Source: Antedon mediterranea (Eukaryota; Echinodermata; Crinoidea; Comatulida; Antedonidae). From it: a DNA stretch of 60,000 nucleotides. Within the stretch, counting starts at the first letter, position 1; each line of letters begins with the position of its first letter. The notes under the pieces are model-generated. The model made no database searches and was not told the origin of the DNA. It was given only the letters and a program-made list of their open reading frames with translations. Positions 11,601 to 26,600 of this stretch are shown here, one piece after another. A program made the position numbers and the translations under genes. Location: the NCBI RefSeq assembly GCF_964355755.1, contig NC_092673.1, forward strand, positions 7,323,001-7,383,000, given 5' to 3'.

Positions 11601-14600
11601 AGCAGACTGTATTAGTTTGACCTAGCGTGACCTTTTATTTAAATAGCATCAATCAGCTATACATTATGTATTACATCAATATAACATGATTCAGTATATA
11701 CTTTATTTATACATTCAAGATGAGTATAGTTTATTAATATAATAATTTGATTGTGTGATGACTTGTATCTGTATTTTTAAACCATATTTGAGGCTTTGAA
11801 CAGGAAAATTGCCAAAAATTTTTTTATTTTTTATGGTATTTAAAAATAAAGATACAATATTTGCATGTTGGATGGTAAATAGCATAATTATTATGATGAA
11901 CAATTAATATTGTTTGGCTTCAAAAAATTAAATTTACCTTTTTTCTTTAATGATTCTTCGTTTCGATACCCTTGATAAACGATTTTCATTGACTTTACTG
12001 TAGGTATTTCATAATACTTCACACACGCAGACCGATTAGTTTACAAGATGGATGGAGCTTGTTCGTTGCATGTTGGAAAACAGCGAGTTAATGTTTACAT
12101 GCATGCAAAAGCTCCCTAATTTCAGATTCATAGTTAAATTCAAGTTAGGTTGCTGCAATGCTATACCAAACTATACCAAATTAACCAGTTTTAAAGAGTT
12201 ACATTTTATTAAAGTATTTGATTGTGTTATTTCATATGCTTCGCTTTACTTTACTGAATACTGTGATTTATTTTAATAATTTATTGACAAAAACAAAAAT
12301 TCCTTAATAATATATTCCAATGACGCAATTCAATGATCGATATTAATGGGTTACAGTGTCAGAGATTTGAAATGTGATGGCAAAACCTTTAAACAAGACT
12401 ACATCCCGGTGACATCTACCAATAGGCTCTTAATTATATTACTAGTATTAAAGGCCCCTTTTGGTTTGATGGTAGAAAATGCATATCCAACAGGCATGTA
12501 CTTTTATGTCATGATGCTTAGAGTGGAGTGCCTGGCATACGTCCCATTGTTTACAATAGATGTTGATGCCACATTTTGTTTTAATAGCCCCCCCCCCCTC
12601 TCAGGCGCGATAGGTGGGGGAAGAACAGACTTCAGCCCCCCCCCCCCTAGTGCCTCCCCGCCCCCCTATAATTCTGGATCCTCCCCACCTGTACGGTTTG
12701 TTGTATTTTTATTTTTAATATAGTGCCCTCTATGGTTTGGCTATAGTTTTTAAAATGTACCTCCCACTATTACATTTTTTTCAATTTAGGACCTATGGTG
12801 GCACCAACTTCATCATTCATTGAAACAGACCCAGTACTGGCATTTGAAAGACCAACACATGTCTCCATGGCATTGTACAATCGCAACTTAACCATTACTA
12901 TATACATAATCAAATACATGTCATCTCATTCTAATTCCATTTGTTTCTAATTATAGTGCATATTTAATTCTGCCTGAGGAAAGGATTGATTTTAAGCGTG
13001 TTAAATAATCGAAGCAGAGAATATCTGGACTGGAAAATTACAGTTTCCAAATAGGATGGATGTTCAGAAGAGATAATGATTGAATTATAGATGCATAGGG
13101 GTTGTGTCATTCAATTGAAATGCTCTCATATTATTATTGCATTTGTAATGAATTAATTCTGTGATCAAGGTGAAAGAATTAATGTACTTACTGTACATAG
13201 CCATTTTAAAAAGAAAACTATACTTTTACAATAGGCTCCTAAAGATTTGTTTATATATTCATGGAGTAAAACATTCTATGATACAGTTACAGTACCTGAT
13301 AAAATACACTAGGAATAATTATACATATTATCAGTGAATTTACTGTTGGCCTGAAATTGAAGTATTTCTCTTGAATCTATTGAATATAATGCTCATGTTA
13401 GGTACGTCAACATAATGTACAGTAGCTAATCATAACTACAACTTCTAAAAAAAAATATGTATTGTGGACGTGAAACTAACAATTTTTTATTTTCCTCATG
13501 CAAGTCCAACATAAGTATGAGTGAACATTTTAGGATGAAATTTGGGGGAATAATCAAGATAGAGTGGGAACCAAAACAATATCATATTTATAGTTTTCTG
13601 TATATTTAAATGATGATGATATTAAACTACTGTACTGTATCAATTTATACTAGTACAGTTTAGTAACTTGATACATGAATACATACAGTACTCATGTGCT
13701 ATGCATTATCCTGCAATGTTAAACTTCCTAAAACTACATACAGCTGAATGTTGTTAATCATCAATATGTTGCAATGTCCAGTATTAAGCGCTGTCTACAC
13801 TATCAAATTTTTTTGACAAAAAAATGTGCCCAAATATGGTAGCCATATTCCCAAATATGGTATTTATATGACATCATCATGTCTATATATGGGCATATAA
13901 AGTTTGATAATATAGACTACAGAGCTTTAGCATAGAGCATTGCTTTTCATGATGAAAGATATTTTAATAAATAACTAATAACATTATTTTAATAAATAAA
14001 TAATAATAACATATTTTAATAATAAATAATAACATATATTAATAACTGAATACCTTTGTGATTTTACCACGACCAAAATAATTTCCCCGATTGTGGATTA
14101 GGTTTATTGTATTATACTGTATGGCCTGCAGCCTGACAATTGGTTAGAATGCAAGTCTGTAATTTGTCATTAATTATTTCTTGTACAAATCATTAATTAA
14201 TCACTGCGAATTATGCTACTGTACATTCCTTATTTACAATTTCATTACTCTTATAATATTTCAATGATCTATACTTTAACAATGCTGGCATTTATCCAGG
14301 GTACATAGAAGTCCAATATTTATCTTTAGTTTATCACCTACTAGGCCTATATAAAACCATATTAAACACACTACAGTATATTCCTTCATTATAATTTCAA
14401 GAAATTTTTCATAAATTTTTTTTTTATTTTGAATGCTTGGAAAATAAATAGTTTGTTCGTACAACACAAAATCCATTTCACATGCACAGTGTCTGTAGTC
14501 GCGTTAGTGGCGCCACGTCGGACAGCATTAAAAATTAGAATTGAATTTTATAATAAAAACAAATTGGCTTTCATTAAAAAATGTCTATTCATCTTCAATA

Positions 14601-17600
14601 CAAACTTTATCATATTACATCTTGCTAATCTGTAATAAACTGGAAATCCACTAAACGTGTTTGTTAAAAACAATGTCATTAACTCCAATTTGTCATTCTC
14701 CAATGACATGAGAACATTAAACACAATACTTAGCAGAAACATTACTTCATATTTTACCCTCTATTCCCGGTTGACAATTAAATGTCAACGGCATATAAAT
14801 TCTCTCACCAATTGATCTCAGTTAAAATGTTTTAAATATTTAGAGCAATTTATTTTAATGGCGTGATATTTATTATTAGGATCTTCTGTGATTAATTGTG
14901 ACAAATGTTCAGCATTTTTGCTTAGGTTTTGTCAAATGAGCGAACCACGCACCATTTATATCAATGGCATGACGCATCCAGTTTTTTAAGACGGTACAGG
15001 AATTTTAACGTAGCTCTTAAAAGGTACTCTTGGGATAGCAAAAGGTTCTTAAACTTCCGAGTATGATTAAAATACATAAAACGTATTAGTTTGGTTAGTA
15101 TCGTTTAAGGTGCAGATGATTGTATTGAATACAACATTCAGTACAGTTTTGAATGTTTTAAACCATCTGTGATGCTGTGTACCGTCGTATAACCGTATAT
15201 AATCCCATGCTCATTATAATCCAGTCTCCTAATTTACATAAGGTTAAATTGGGGAAAAAGGGGAAAAAATTCCACCGAGTGATAACCCCTATCCGTAATT
15301 GTCATAACATTTTGTACAAAGACCCTGGGACTATACATTGACCATAAACATGTACAGTACAGAATTCTTTACAACTACCTAATATTAAGATAGCCTAGGC
15401 AGTCCTACAAGGACCCCATGTAGCCCATGTCTCCCGAAAAACAACATACACATAACCCGTCATGTGACCATTATTAAAGTAGAAACTTGGCCATGAAACC
15501 AATGAGTGGAAATATATTATATTCAGGGTCCCAAGTGCCCCTTAGAGGTACAGTATACTGTAACCTTAATTTCAGAACATAATCTACTTATCTATCCCTC
15601 TCCACCCCTTCCTCTATTTAAAATTTACTGTTCGATACTGTATGAATAATTTTTAAAACAAGTAATATTTCCAAATAATTTTTTCTCTGCTGCTGAATAT
15701 CTTCTGCTTCTTCAAATCTAACATTAGCCAACCAAAATCAATAGTCGAAGAATTACATTACCTTTCTGTAAAATGCATCTCATTTTCCATCCAATTTTGT
15801 ACGTCAGTATGACTTCGCAAAAGTCATGTACATTACTCATTTTTTTTCTTTACATTTAAAATTAACTAGTAATTTTTAAAAAGAACATATGTGCTAGACT
15901 GATTGCTCAAAACCCCATTTATTTTGTACTGTACATATTTAGGATTTTGAAGCATTTTCAATCCAACACTTCAACTTGTTTTAACATCCAATTCTCATTT
16001 TTAGAAAGAGGATGAAATATCGTTTTAGCAGGAAGCTTTTTGTTTACATCTCCATGAATTTAGGTACGGTAGTTTAAAAAAGTCTATATGAATTTCATCC
16101 TTATAATAGTAATCAGAATATTATAAAAGTAAATTTTTGAATAGGACCGTTAGGATTGCAAACAAATAAAAATACTCTCTCCCATTCAGTGAACAAAATG
16201 TTCACACCATGCAATTAATTTTCATTGTGTCAGACTAGTACATAAATTACTACTTTTCTTATTAATTCATTCTAACAGTAATCAGAATATTATAAAGGTA
16301 AATTTTTGAATAGGACATTCAAATTGCAAACAAATGAAAATATTCTCCCTATTCAGTGAACAAAATACAACCATAAAATTGATTTTCATTGTGTCAGACT
16401 AGTACATGAATTGATACTTTTCATTTTGAGCCAGACTTTACAGTGCGTACACTTGTTCTGGGATGGTTGAGTCCTCCCTGAGGCTGAAAGTAACCCAGAA
16501 TATATGTCATTAATTTTTTTTCTGCTGTGTTTTTTAAATTTGATTAGTCTATAATTGTATGCATTAGATAATGTGATTTTTAACGAGGTAATTTAAAATT
16601 AATGGTATAAAGAGCGTAGTAGATTAGAATTAATTTATGTCAGGGGGTTTCTGTAATTAATGCGTACTTTCATACATTGTACAGTAGATAGCCTTACTAC
16701 GAATAGCTGATAAATAATAATACACATTGTTAAGCTGTCTGTAGTACAGGTACTGTATATACAATATACAATGAATATATAACCATTCAGAGCTGAGGAA
16801 ATAAGACAGTCAGGCTTGCAAACGAATAAAGATATTTTCCCTATTCAATGAACAAAATGTTCACTACCATACATTAGTGTTCATTGTGTCATACATAGTA
16901 CATGCTAATCCATGCTTATTCTACTGTACAATAGAGGAAAGCATAGAGAAATGTTTAGGAACAAAAGACTGGAAAAATATACAAAAAAAAATGTTTCTCC
17001 TTAACAGTTTTATGGAAATCTATAGATAAAATATATTAAATTTGGTTATTTTCAGTACTTTTATTCTTTACTTTTCAAAGCCCTACAATACTATTAGTAC
17101 TGAAGCCACTATCAAAGTGATTTAGACTATAAATGGACATGCGCTCTGCTACCCTGTATTTCCATGGTTCAATAACAAGCATCATCATACATAATGTACA
17201 CACTCCACATTTTTTACATGTCACTAACCCCCTTGCTTATCCTGAATGTTCCTGCATACTACGTCATACCATCGCCACGCGGCCATGTGGCGAGCTAATT
17301 CTGAATGTTATCTTTACTACGTCAATAAATGGTAACGATTCACAATTCCACTTAGTACAAAGTATGTAGAGTACTATACTGTAGCTTAAGGTCAAAAGGC
17401 GTACTTCAACATTATGGAAGTAAATCTTCCCCCCACCCCTGGCAGCACCCGCTTTTCCCTATCCCCTTTTCCAAAATGTGGATGCTGTAAAATGGTCATT
17501 TTTATGATTCATCTTGCCAGCCATTGTTGAAGTAGACAGTGCAGTTCGTTCTTGGTTTAAGTTCCTTTTGTTATTAACCTAATATTTTGGTGCATTTTTC

Positions 17601-20600
17601 ATGATCTACTGTATAACAATTACAGTTTTGTATACAATGGTTTCTGTGTACCATGATATAGGAGAAAAACATGACATGTCTATTTACCTAATGACTAGTA
17701 AAAGTATACAAAGTGGTGAAAATCAGGAACTTGTAATTCTGCTGATTTTATAATAGTTTACTTTTAACTGTAATGTAAAGAGATAGCTTCTTGGAAATCC
17801 AATTGATTGTTTAGTGTCAGTTACTTTAAATGAGGCATTTTTATTTGGCTTCAGTGGTACTTACTGACAATGAGTTAAATAAACCTGTGGCTGTGCACGT
17901 TCATTGTATTTCCACATACTGTAAATTTTTGCACAATAAATTTATTTCTTTCCTGCTTAAAATTGTTGTTTACAAATATGAATATTGGTTTATCAGTTCT
18001 AGGATTTTCAAATAGAATATGACATACTTTGTAAATAACAGTTAATTACTAAAATGATAATTTACCCAACTGACATATTTGTACTAAAAAACCTTCAAAT
18101 TCAAATATATTTAGTTGCAAAAAGTTAGATGTTCTGCCCAAACTGACAATCGTAATGTTATTCCCAATCAACGTAGTACTTATAAAATAATGTTTGACGT
18201 ACAGTAATTTTATCTAAAAAGTTAGGAAGATGATGTTTGCTAAACTGACTTAATTACACAGAATACTGCACATACTCATTACATTGAAAATAGAACAAAA
18301 GAAAAATAACATCGTGCAAGTTGTTCTCGGGCTGGATTTGAACAAAAACCTTTTTGGTTATAAGTTGTCATGATGTTTTTACACCTCTGTTTAAAATGGT
18401 ATAACAGTGTGTTTCTATGTGTTTAACCTCTATTGATCTTTGTCATACTCCAGTCTACTAAGTGTTTTCATTGTCTACATAATTTTGTTGCTAATATTTG
18501 TCAGTTATTTAAATGCATTATATAGTGCACTAATATAGTCAACTACCTGTAATGATGCAGCATTTCATTTAATGTTCAGCAAATGAAACTTTTAGTTATT
18601 AATGAAAAAGTATAATCCCATTCTCGAGTTTAAATTCCTTGTCTTAAATGTACGTTTTATTGTAAATTATGATAAAAAGAGGGATGCACTACCTAAGTAG
18701 CTCGCGGCGCGTGACCTCTCGTGGACGGTCTTTAGGCCTAGTAGGCTTAGTTTTGTAGGCCTAGCTGGTAAACATCGGTAACGTACAAACATTGTACGCT
18801 AGCTATATACCTAGCCTGAGGTTGTGTAATTGCTGCAATTGTCTTTCTATTTTTTGTCAGATTCCATTGATACAAATTGGGGAAAACCCGGTATTTTCGC
18901 TGAAAAGTTTGGAGTCTTCCATTTGTTTTGGTCTCACGATCGATCGAAAAAGTGGGTGAATTACAGAAGAAAAACAAAAATATAAATCCGCGCGCAATGC
19001 ATTTTGGGATTTGGGATGCAATAGGACCATATAGTATTATACATTAAATATAGTTCGTAATCTTGAATTAGATCTAAAAAACGTAGGGAAGGTGTCTTTA
19101 ATTTTATTGTTAAAGCTTTCATTCAAAGATGTAATATTTAATATGATCTGCATCAAATTGATTAGGAAAAACATTTTGGGTTTTATTTAGATTCTGTAAA
19201 TTTGCTGTACTGTATAAGGTAGTGACTTCTATGCTGGAGCTATGGAGTCACTAACCACACCCATTCATTTTGCGTAGTTTTTGGTTTCAAGGCTAAAAGT
19301 TTTGCTTATTTTCTTGTATCGGACAAACTGTTTGGGTTTAAATTTTAGGTTCTGTATTTTGTGGTATAGTGACTTCTCAGCTGGGGCTTAATAGTCACTA
19401 ACCACACCCATTAATTTGTCATGGTATTTTATTTCAGTGCTTTAATTGTTTGTGTTTTCATTAGAGGTATATTAGACTTTAATTAGAAGTTTTACTATAA
19501 TAGAGCTATAGCTTTGTAATGTATACCAGCTAGACATTAGTATAGTATGTACACTTGTCCCATTAGAAAACATTTATCCAATTAGAGCAAGTAACCCATT
19601 AAAGACATTGACATTGTGTTATTGATATGGCTTCTAAAGTAGGTTGGTTGACATACTATAACCTAACTACAGTGTAATAAAACTAGGATCTAGACTCCAG
19701 CAATAACATCATATACACAAACATAGCAGGAACCATGAGAACAAGAATGTAGATAACGCTGCAAGCAAAAGAAAGTCACGAAGTTGGCTGTTCGGCTCAC
19801 AGGTCAGGTTCTTAAGTGCAAATTGTATTTTCAGTGAAGCTTCAAAACTAGGTGACTATTTGTATTCTATTCAGACAAATATACAGATACGTTTTTTTGT
19901 TGTCATATTTTGTTACATTGCCGTTTTAATCTACCTAAAAATTAAAATCTTAAAATATTAACATAAAATCTAAAATTAACAATCACACACAAAAAATACT
20001 GATCAAGATTAAATTATATTTTATTATAACATTTCTTGATTATTGATTAGATGTTAAAAGTTGAAAATATAGGCCAGTATAGTTTATAATAATTTCATAA
20101 GCTACTGTATGAATACTACAGTTATAAGAATACGATTGTTTTAAAGCGTTCAGTTTTTATGAATAGGAATTTCATATTGTATTTGTTGGTTCTTCTCACT
20201 ATTGACTTTATGTAATGAAAAGGTCTAACAGTAAATACAGAAAAGTTTCAAATGAATCACTGGATAAATTGTTCATACAAATAAACAAGTTCTCAATATT
20301 GTGTCTAAGATTACTGATGAATTAACACTGAAAAGAAACACATTGTAGAAGAGCTACTAAACCATGAACCTCTAGATTACTTTCTGCCTGACAAGCCATT
20401 TCTTATAATACCATATTTATTATTTGAAGAGTTGTTACTGATATTTGACATGTGACACCAATATAGTTAGTTTTGTCACAATTCACCAATCCAATAGCCC
20501 ACACTGTTTCCTTGTGACTCATCGGTTCTATTATTGTTCATGCTTATCTGTTTGATTGTACCTGAACGTTTTGGTTATTATAGGCCTTACGGCGAAGCTG

Positions 20601-23600
20601 AAATGATGCCTGGAAAAGCAATCCCGTTCCTCATCAAGCATAATACTTTTTTACCACATATACTGTTCTAAATAAATACTAATAGTACAAAAAGTAAAAG
20701 TTCCACAAAAAAATACCTGGCGTTTGGTAGAAAATTACCTTTAAAGTTGGTAAATATGCCAACGATTTCTTACGAAATAGCGAGGCTGAAACAACTGGTG
20801 GCGCACTATAACTAGACTGTACTATTATTATCACGGTTTATAAGAAATAAATAGGCAAGTTATTTATTATCAAAATAGATTTATTCTTTATTTTTTTAAA
20901 TAAATTTGGTGAATACAAATTTATATTAACTCTAAAATTGAAATTTAGAGTTAATAATTATCCCCCGACATTAAAACATTTATAATTACAAATGGCTTCA
21001 ACTGTTCGTATAATGGTTTCTCCCGACAGGTAGGCTATTAATAGCAGTAGAAATACAGCAGCAATAATGCTAAGTTTATACCGTAGGATGTACATAGTGA
21101 CTGATATGATTTAACTGTGAAACATATAGAACACATATTCCTAGTAATAAACACCAATGCAATAGTAAATTTAAATTATTAAATGAAATACAAACATCAA
21201 ATATTTGTTTTGTTTCAATGTAATTGTATTTATTCTCATGGTTAATATTTTTCTTTATATTCTCATGGTTACACAATTTCTTTTAATGGTTACACAATTT
21301 CTTTATATTCTCATAGTTACTATTTTTCTTTATATTCTCATGGTTACAGTTTTTATTATTATATTCTCATGGTTACATTATTTATTTATATTCTCATGGT
21401 TACAGTTTTTATTATTATATTCTCATGGTTACAGTTTTTATTATTATATTCTCATGGTTATATTATTTATTTATATTCTCATGGTTTCCATTTTGTTTTC
21501 ATTTTTTTTAAATCTTTTTTTTTATTCACATGCTCACAGTTTCTGTTTGCATAACCATGGTAGTGTTTCACATTGGTTATAGTGTAGGCCTATTACATTA
21601 CAGTTACTTTTTATGATGATTTTGTTGCATTCAAAACCGTATAAACTACAGTATATTTCATATTCATCTTCCTCATATAGTCTAATTCCTCATAGTCCAA
21701 TTCATCATAGTCTAATTCATCATCTTCAATGCCATAGTCTGGTGTGTCTTCTTTTTCTTCTTCTTCTTCTCTTGTCCTGTTTTCACACTCATCTCATTCA
21801 CACTCGAACAGTTAATCCTAGAGCAAGTGACTTTGGAGTCTGCCTTCTTCCTTTCCAAGGTACAGGATTTCCTGGCATATCGATAAAATTTTCGTTCGAG
21901 TTTCTTCAGTAACATCTGAAAATGAGGTTTGTATAGTATCTTCTGCAGCACCAACACACTTTGCGATTAGATTAAACAACTCATATGGCACACTTTCAGA
22001 TATGTCAACATCATTAATGTCTGCTGCTCTTGGAGGCCATTCACTCTGCATACCTTTGTTTGATTTGATGGCATTATTTACTATCGTACCTGCAAGTATA
22101 TTTTATAGCATTCGATGAATGAAACATAGTAATAATAAATTTATATAAAGCATATACTGTATTGTGTACAGCATTTATGATCGACACCACTTACTATCAT
22201 AACAGTTTTGTTTTTTGAGTGCATACAGCTTTCACCTCTTTGATCCACAGCATTTCCTTAATTATGCAATAACATTTATTGTTGTTATTTAAAAATAAAC
22301 CAATATATACAAGTTATTGTATTTTAACCGTACCTGCAAAATATAGAGTCCTTAGTTTGTCTCTATTGTCACCATCAGTGGAGATTTCGTGTGTTGTAGA
22401 AGTAGTTGGAATATCTATGTCTGAATTTTATAGTTTTATCTAAATTTTAATAGAATCCATGTATTATTCATTTTATGTAAGTATTTCGATGTGGAGAGCC
22501 TCTCGACGGTTATTTTTATTTGTAACTTTTAGGTTATCCGGCCTCATTGACTTACTTTTGTATTGTTTTTTTGTACTGTTCTGTATATTGGCGAAATAAA
22601 TGATATGATATGATATATGATATGTCATACTCTGATGATTCATCTGTCTCCGTTGTACTTTTTCCTGATGACAAAAATGGATCAGCCACAAATCCAGGGG
22701 ATATATTGCTAAAGTACACCAGAACTGATTCATTTCTAATTAAGAAAAAATAAACAAAATATTTAGTTTGACCAATCCACAAAAAGATTTTTTTTAAAAT
22801 TATCCCTGGTGAAATAATCATTTAATATAAACACACTAAGCAACTAACCTTCTTGTGGGTGAATGAAAAATTAGGTTAGGATAATCCATCCTGAGCTTCT
22901 TCTTCAACACGTCTGATCTATAAATAACAGATTAATTGATTATAATTAATTGTAACACAGATACAATGAAGAAATTATTACAGCAACTGGATCTCAAAAA
23001 TATTACAATTATTTCATCGTTTTTAAGAAGGGATCGACAGCCTACCTTATAGTTGACAAGTAAACATTTTCTGTTTTTTCAATTGATTTCATGAAAAGCT
23101 TTTGGAGTTTTGCGAGTCTTGGTATCTCCTGTCCATACTGTAACCGTTTATCAATTACATCTCTGCAAAATACCTTATAGCTTTGCTTATATTTTAAAAA
23201 AACACTTTCCAATTCCCTGTAAAAAATAATAAATATTATTAAAATATATTTTAATATTTTATAGATTTTGGTGTTTAAAAATTCAACATTTAGACTGAAG
23301 CAAATAAAAAAAAAAATTAAAAATGTAAATTCAAAAAACCAACAAGAGTTTTAGAAAGTTACGTTTTACTCACTTTCCAGAATATAGAGCTTATATTGGT
23401 ATTTAACTAAAATTAATTGTGTAGCCTACTGAATAATATATACTGTATAATATAATATGACCTAGGGCCTAGGCCTACGTAGTAGTACTGGTACTACAGT
23501 AGTAGAAAGCCCAATCAACAACCAAGCACAGAAACTCTAAGGGCACAATATAGATCTAGGCCTATCTATAGATATATAGATCAGTAGCACCCTATATACT

Positions 23601-26600
23601 GTATCATTTAACTATATTATTAACTCTTAGAGTATTCTGATAATAATCGAAACCAAATATTACCTTTTTTAGTCGAGATGTATCAGTATATCGCCTGTAA
23701 CAGGTAGCATGAAAACCTAAGCCTGGATGCTCGCGTACGACATCGTCAAGCGATTTACCTTCATCAGACATACCAAGAAGCTCCGTCAAATGTATGGCGA
23801 TTTCCTTGCCGTCTCCATCTAATTTTATCCAACTCTTTGAACAGAGCAACACTTTATTCCATCGAATCTCAGTAATTGGACTGATAATTTCATTTGAATG
23901 CTTGTAAATTTGGAAAAAACATTTCAACTTTACTTTGTCTGAGCGAGAAGATCCTTCCTCGTCGGACGCCATTTCGTGTTTACATCGTGTGGTTTTGACG
24001 TCTGCTGCCTAAACGTCGCGTATGATTGGTTTAACTGATGTCATGTGATACAAAATGGCAACTGCGAAAATATATTCTTTTATACTTTTAAAATCAAGAT
24101 TTCTTTAAAATGTCAGGAAAATTTTCGTGGAACTTTTTAATACGTGATTAATTTATTTTTATGTATATGAATCAAGAGAGTTCACTTATTATGCTTAATG
24201 AGGAACAAGAAAAAATGTTTTCATCTTCACCGTAAGGCCTATTACAACACTTTAGCTCCACTGGTGGTGGAGTAGGTTTGCTGTACTTGTAATGCTTGGC
24301 AGTTCATTTCTTTTTGGATGTTCAGAACTTTGTGATGTTTCTTTGTGAGTTTGCTGAAGAAGTATCCAGAAATATTGGAATTATATACATGTAAAATCTG
24401 TGTGGAGTTGTATCAGTGTCAATGAGACATACCAAAGTGTTTGTTTGTTTAAAGTGTGTATAATTGTATAGCACTGTAGACTACAATGGGTTGGTTAGAA
24501 GTAATCAGAGGTAAGGCTTAATACTGGTCTAATTTAATAAGTTTTGACTTACTTAAAGTAATCATCAGCAACTATTGTTAACAGTTCAAGTTACATATTA
24601 AGACGTTTAATACTTAATAGCAAGATTAATGTGTCTTTAATATGCTATGGAGACTTGGTCTTTCTATGAGATGATCTTTTAAGAGCCCCTATGGTCGCAT
24701 TGTGGTTTTACCATTTTATACATGGTAGACATTGGACTTTACCTATAACATTCCTTTTTAGCAAATTCTTTTTAACTTGAAGAGGAATGTTTTACTTATT
24801 TTTCACAAGCAACTATTGTTACATTGTTATTAATGTGTAGATGCATTACACAATAATTATATATATTGTTTCATTTTATTATGACCTGTTTGTGAATTTA
24901 TATGCGTTGCATACTCGTTCTCACCGTCTTTTTTTTTCGTGAAAATATTTTTATGACGATCATTGAACCATCAAGTTTGATATGATTGTTATATCTCAAT
25001 TGAGTTGAAAGGGTACTTTTTTACAATATACAAAGACATCAGAATATTTTTCTCACAGGTTTACAGTTGGGGGAATAAAATGCTGTAGTATATAGAAAAT
25101 TGGAGTACTGTTAGTTAAAAATGATGGATTTTCCAAGTTGACGTTTAGTTGTAGTTTGGGCGTCATAAAATGAAAGGCAACTACTGTAAGCTAAATCGTA
25201 CAGTACGTACTCAGAAGGATGGCTTAAAATGGTGTTTTGGTTGTTTTGATTAATTATGGATGTTTCATACTTCCATATGTTCTCACTATATGTATATTAG
25301 TTTGTTTCAATATAGTAGAAATGTATTGTACTGCAATTAACTGGATCTCTATGACTACAGAACATATAAATATTGTATTAAACAAGTTTGAAGAGTATCA
25401 AAATGAATAAGTAAAGCAAGGCCATAGCCACCAGTAAGATTGGTAACGTTTCAACCTGACCACTTTACGACAGAGGTCTTTCACAAATCTGTAGTCAGTA
25501 CATAGATTGTTCCCTTTTCTTCTTGTGGCTATAGCACTGTGCAGTAGAATTATTGAGACATGGCCCCTAAATATTATTTACTCTTTTCTATATGTAGATT
25601 CGAGCAATAGCAGTTATGCCTCGAAGACACTTCCATCGACATTCAGCAAGTCTGGGTTTTATAGAACCATGAAGAAGAACTTCACAAAGCAGATTGACAG
25701 TCCAGACAGAATGAAGCAGAAGAGCAAGACATTAACACGCAAACATAAGACACCTAAAAGTAGTAAGGCCACATCCTTGGACGCTGAGTCTCCTAGAAAC
25801 TCCATGTTAAAGGTAAGGCTGTTTGTCTTTTGGGAAAATACTTTCAGGATACAATACTTAGTAACTAAAAATAAAAGGCTCAAGGCAAGTTTGACCTGGA
25901 ACTAAGAGCAGCTGAAGTGACTATACCTTTAGTTTAGGTTCTAGTGGTTAAAGATAAATATTTTGGCACACATGGCCTTTCATACATATAATAAACATAA
26001 AAGACAATAACTAGCGACTTGGCAAGTCCACACCTTTTTAGTTTTTATTTACATACATTAATAAACACGTACACTACTCCTAATTTTCAAAAGCTGGGTT
26101 TTCAACAACAAAATTGAGCCAGTTAGCAAATTGTGTTGCTTTCAGTTGAGTTTTTTAGGTCAGTTGTGCTTAGTCAAGACCAGTTCCTTTCAGTCTGAGT
26201 TCAGTTCCAGGTCAACAAAAGTCGCTTTTTAAAAAAAATTTTAATTTCACAATTTTAAGTGGATTCTTCTGTAAAAATGTTAAAAAATTGTAGTTGGTGA
26301 AAAAAACACATTAAAAGCACATTATTATAAAATCTTTTTTAATAGTACAATATGGTCTCTGATGCTTATTCGGTAAGTTTTAGATTAAATGGGTTTTACT
26401 GATTTTATAGTTGATTTGAATGATATTCTGAGGATTAAATTTTGGCTTGAAATTTGTGCTCACTGATGTTCTGGGTGTGTATCGCTAATTGGAGCATGTC
26501 AGGTTGCAGTATAAATACTTAACTGGCGTGTGTACTGAAAGAATTGTGTGACCGATAAGTGTGCCTAACAATTTTCCACTCGAAGCATTTAGGAAACAAC

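Noticed and set aside
12346-12723. 125-codon frame with proline runs
   Set aside because: The prolines come from poly-C tracts; the rest shows no coding character.
21205-21582. 125-codon hydrophobic frame
   Set aside because: It translates the 28-30 bp minisatellite.
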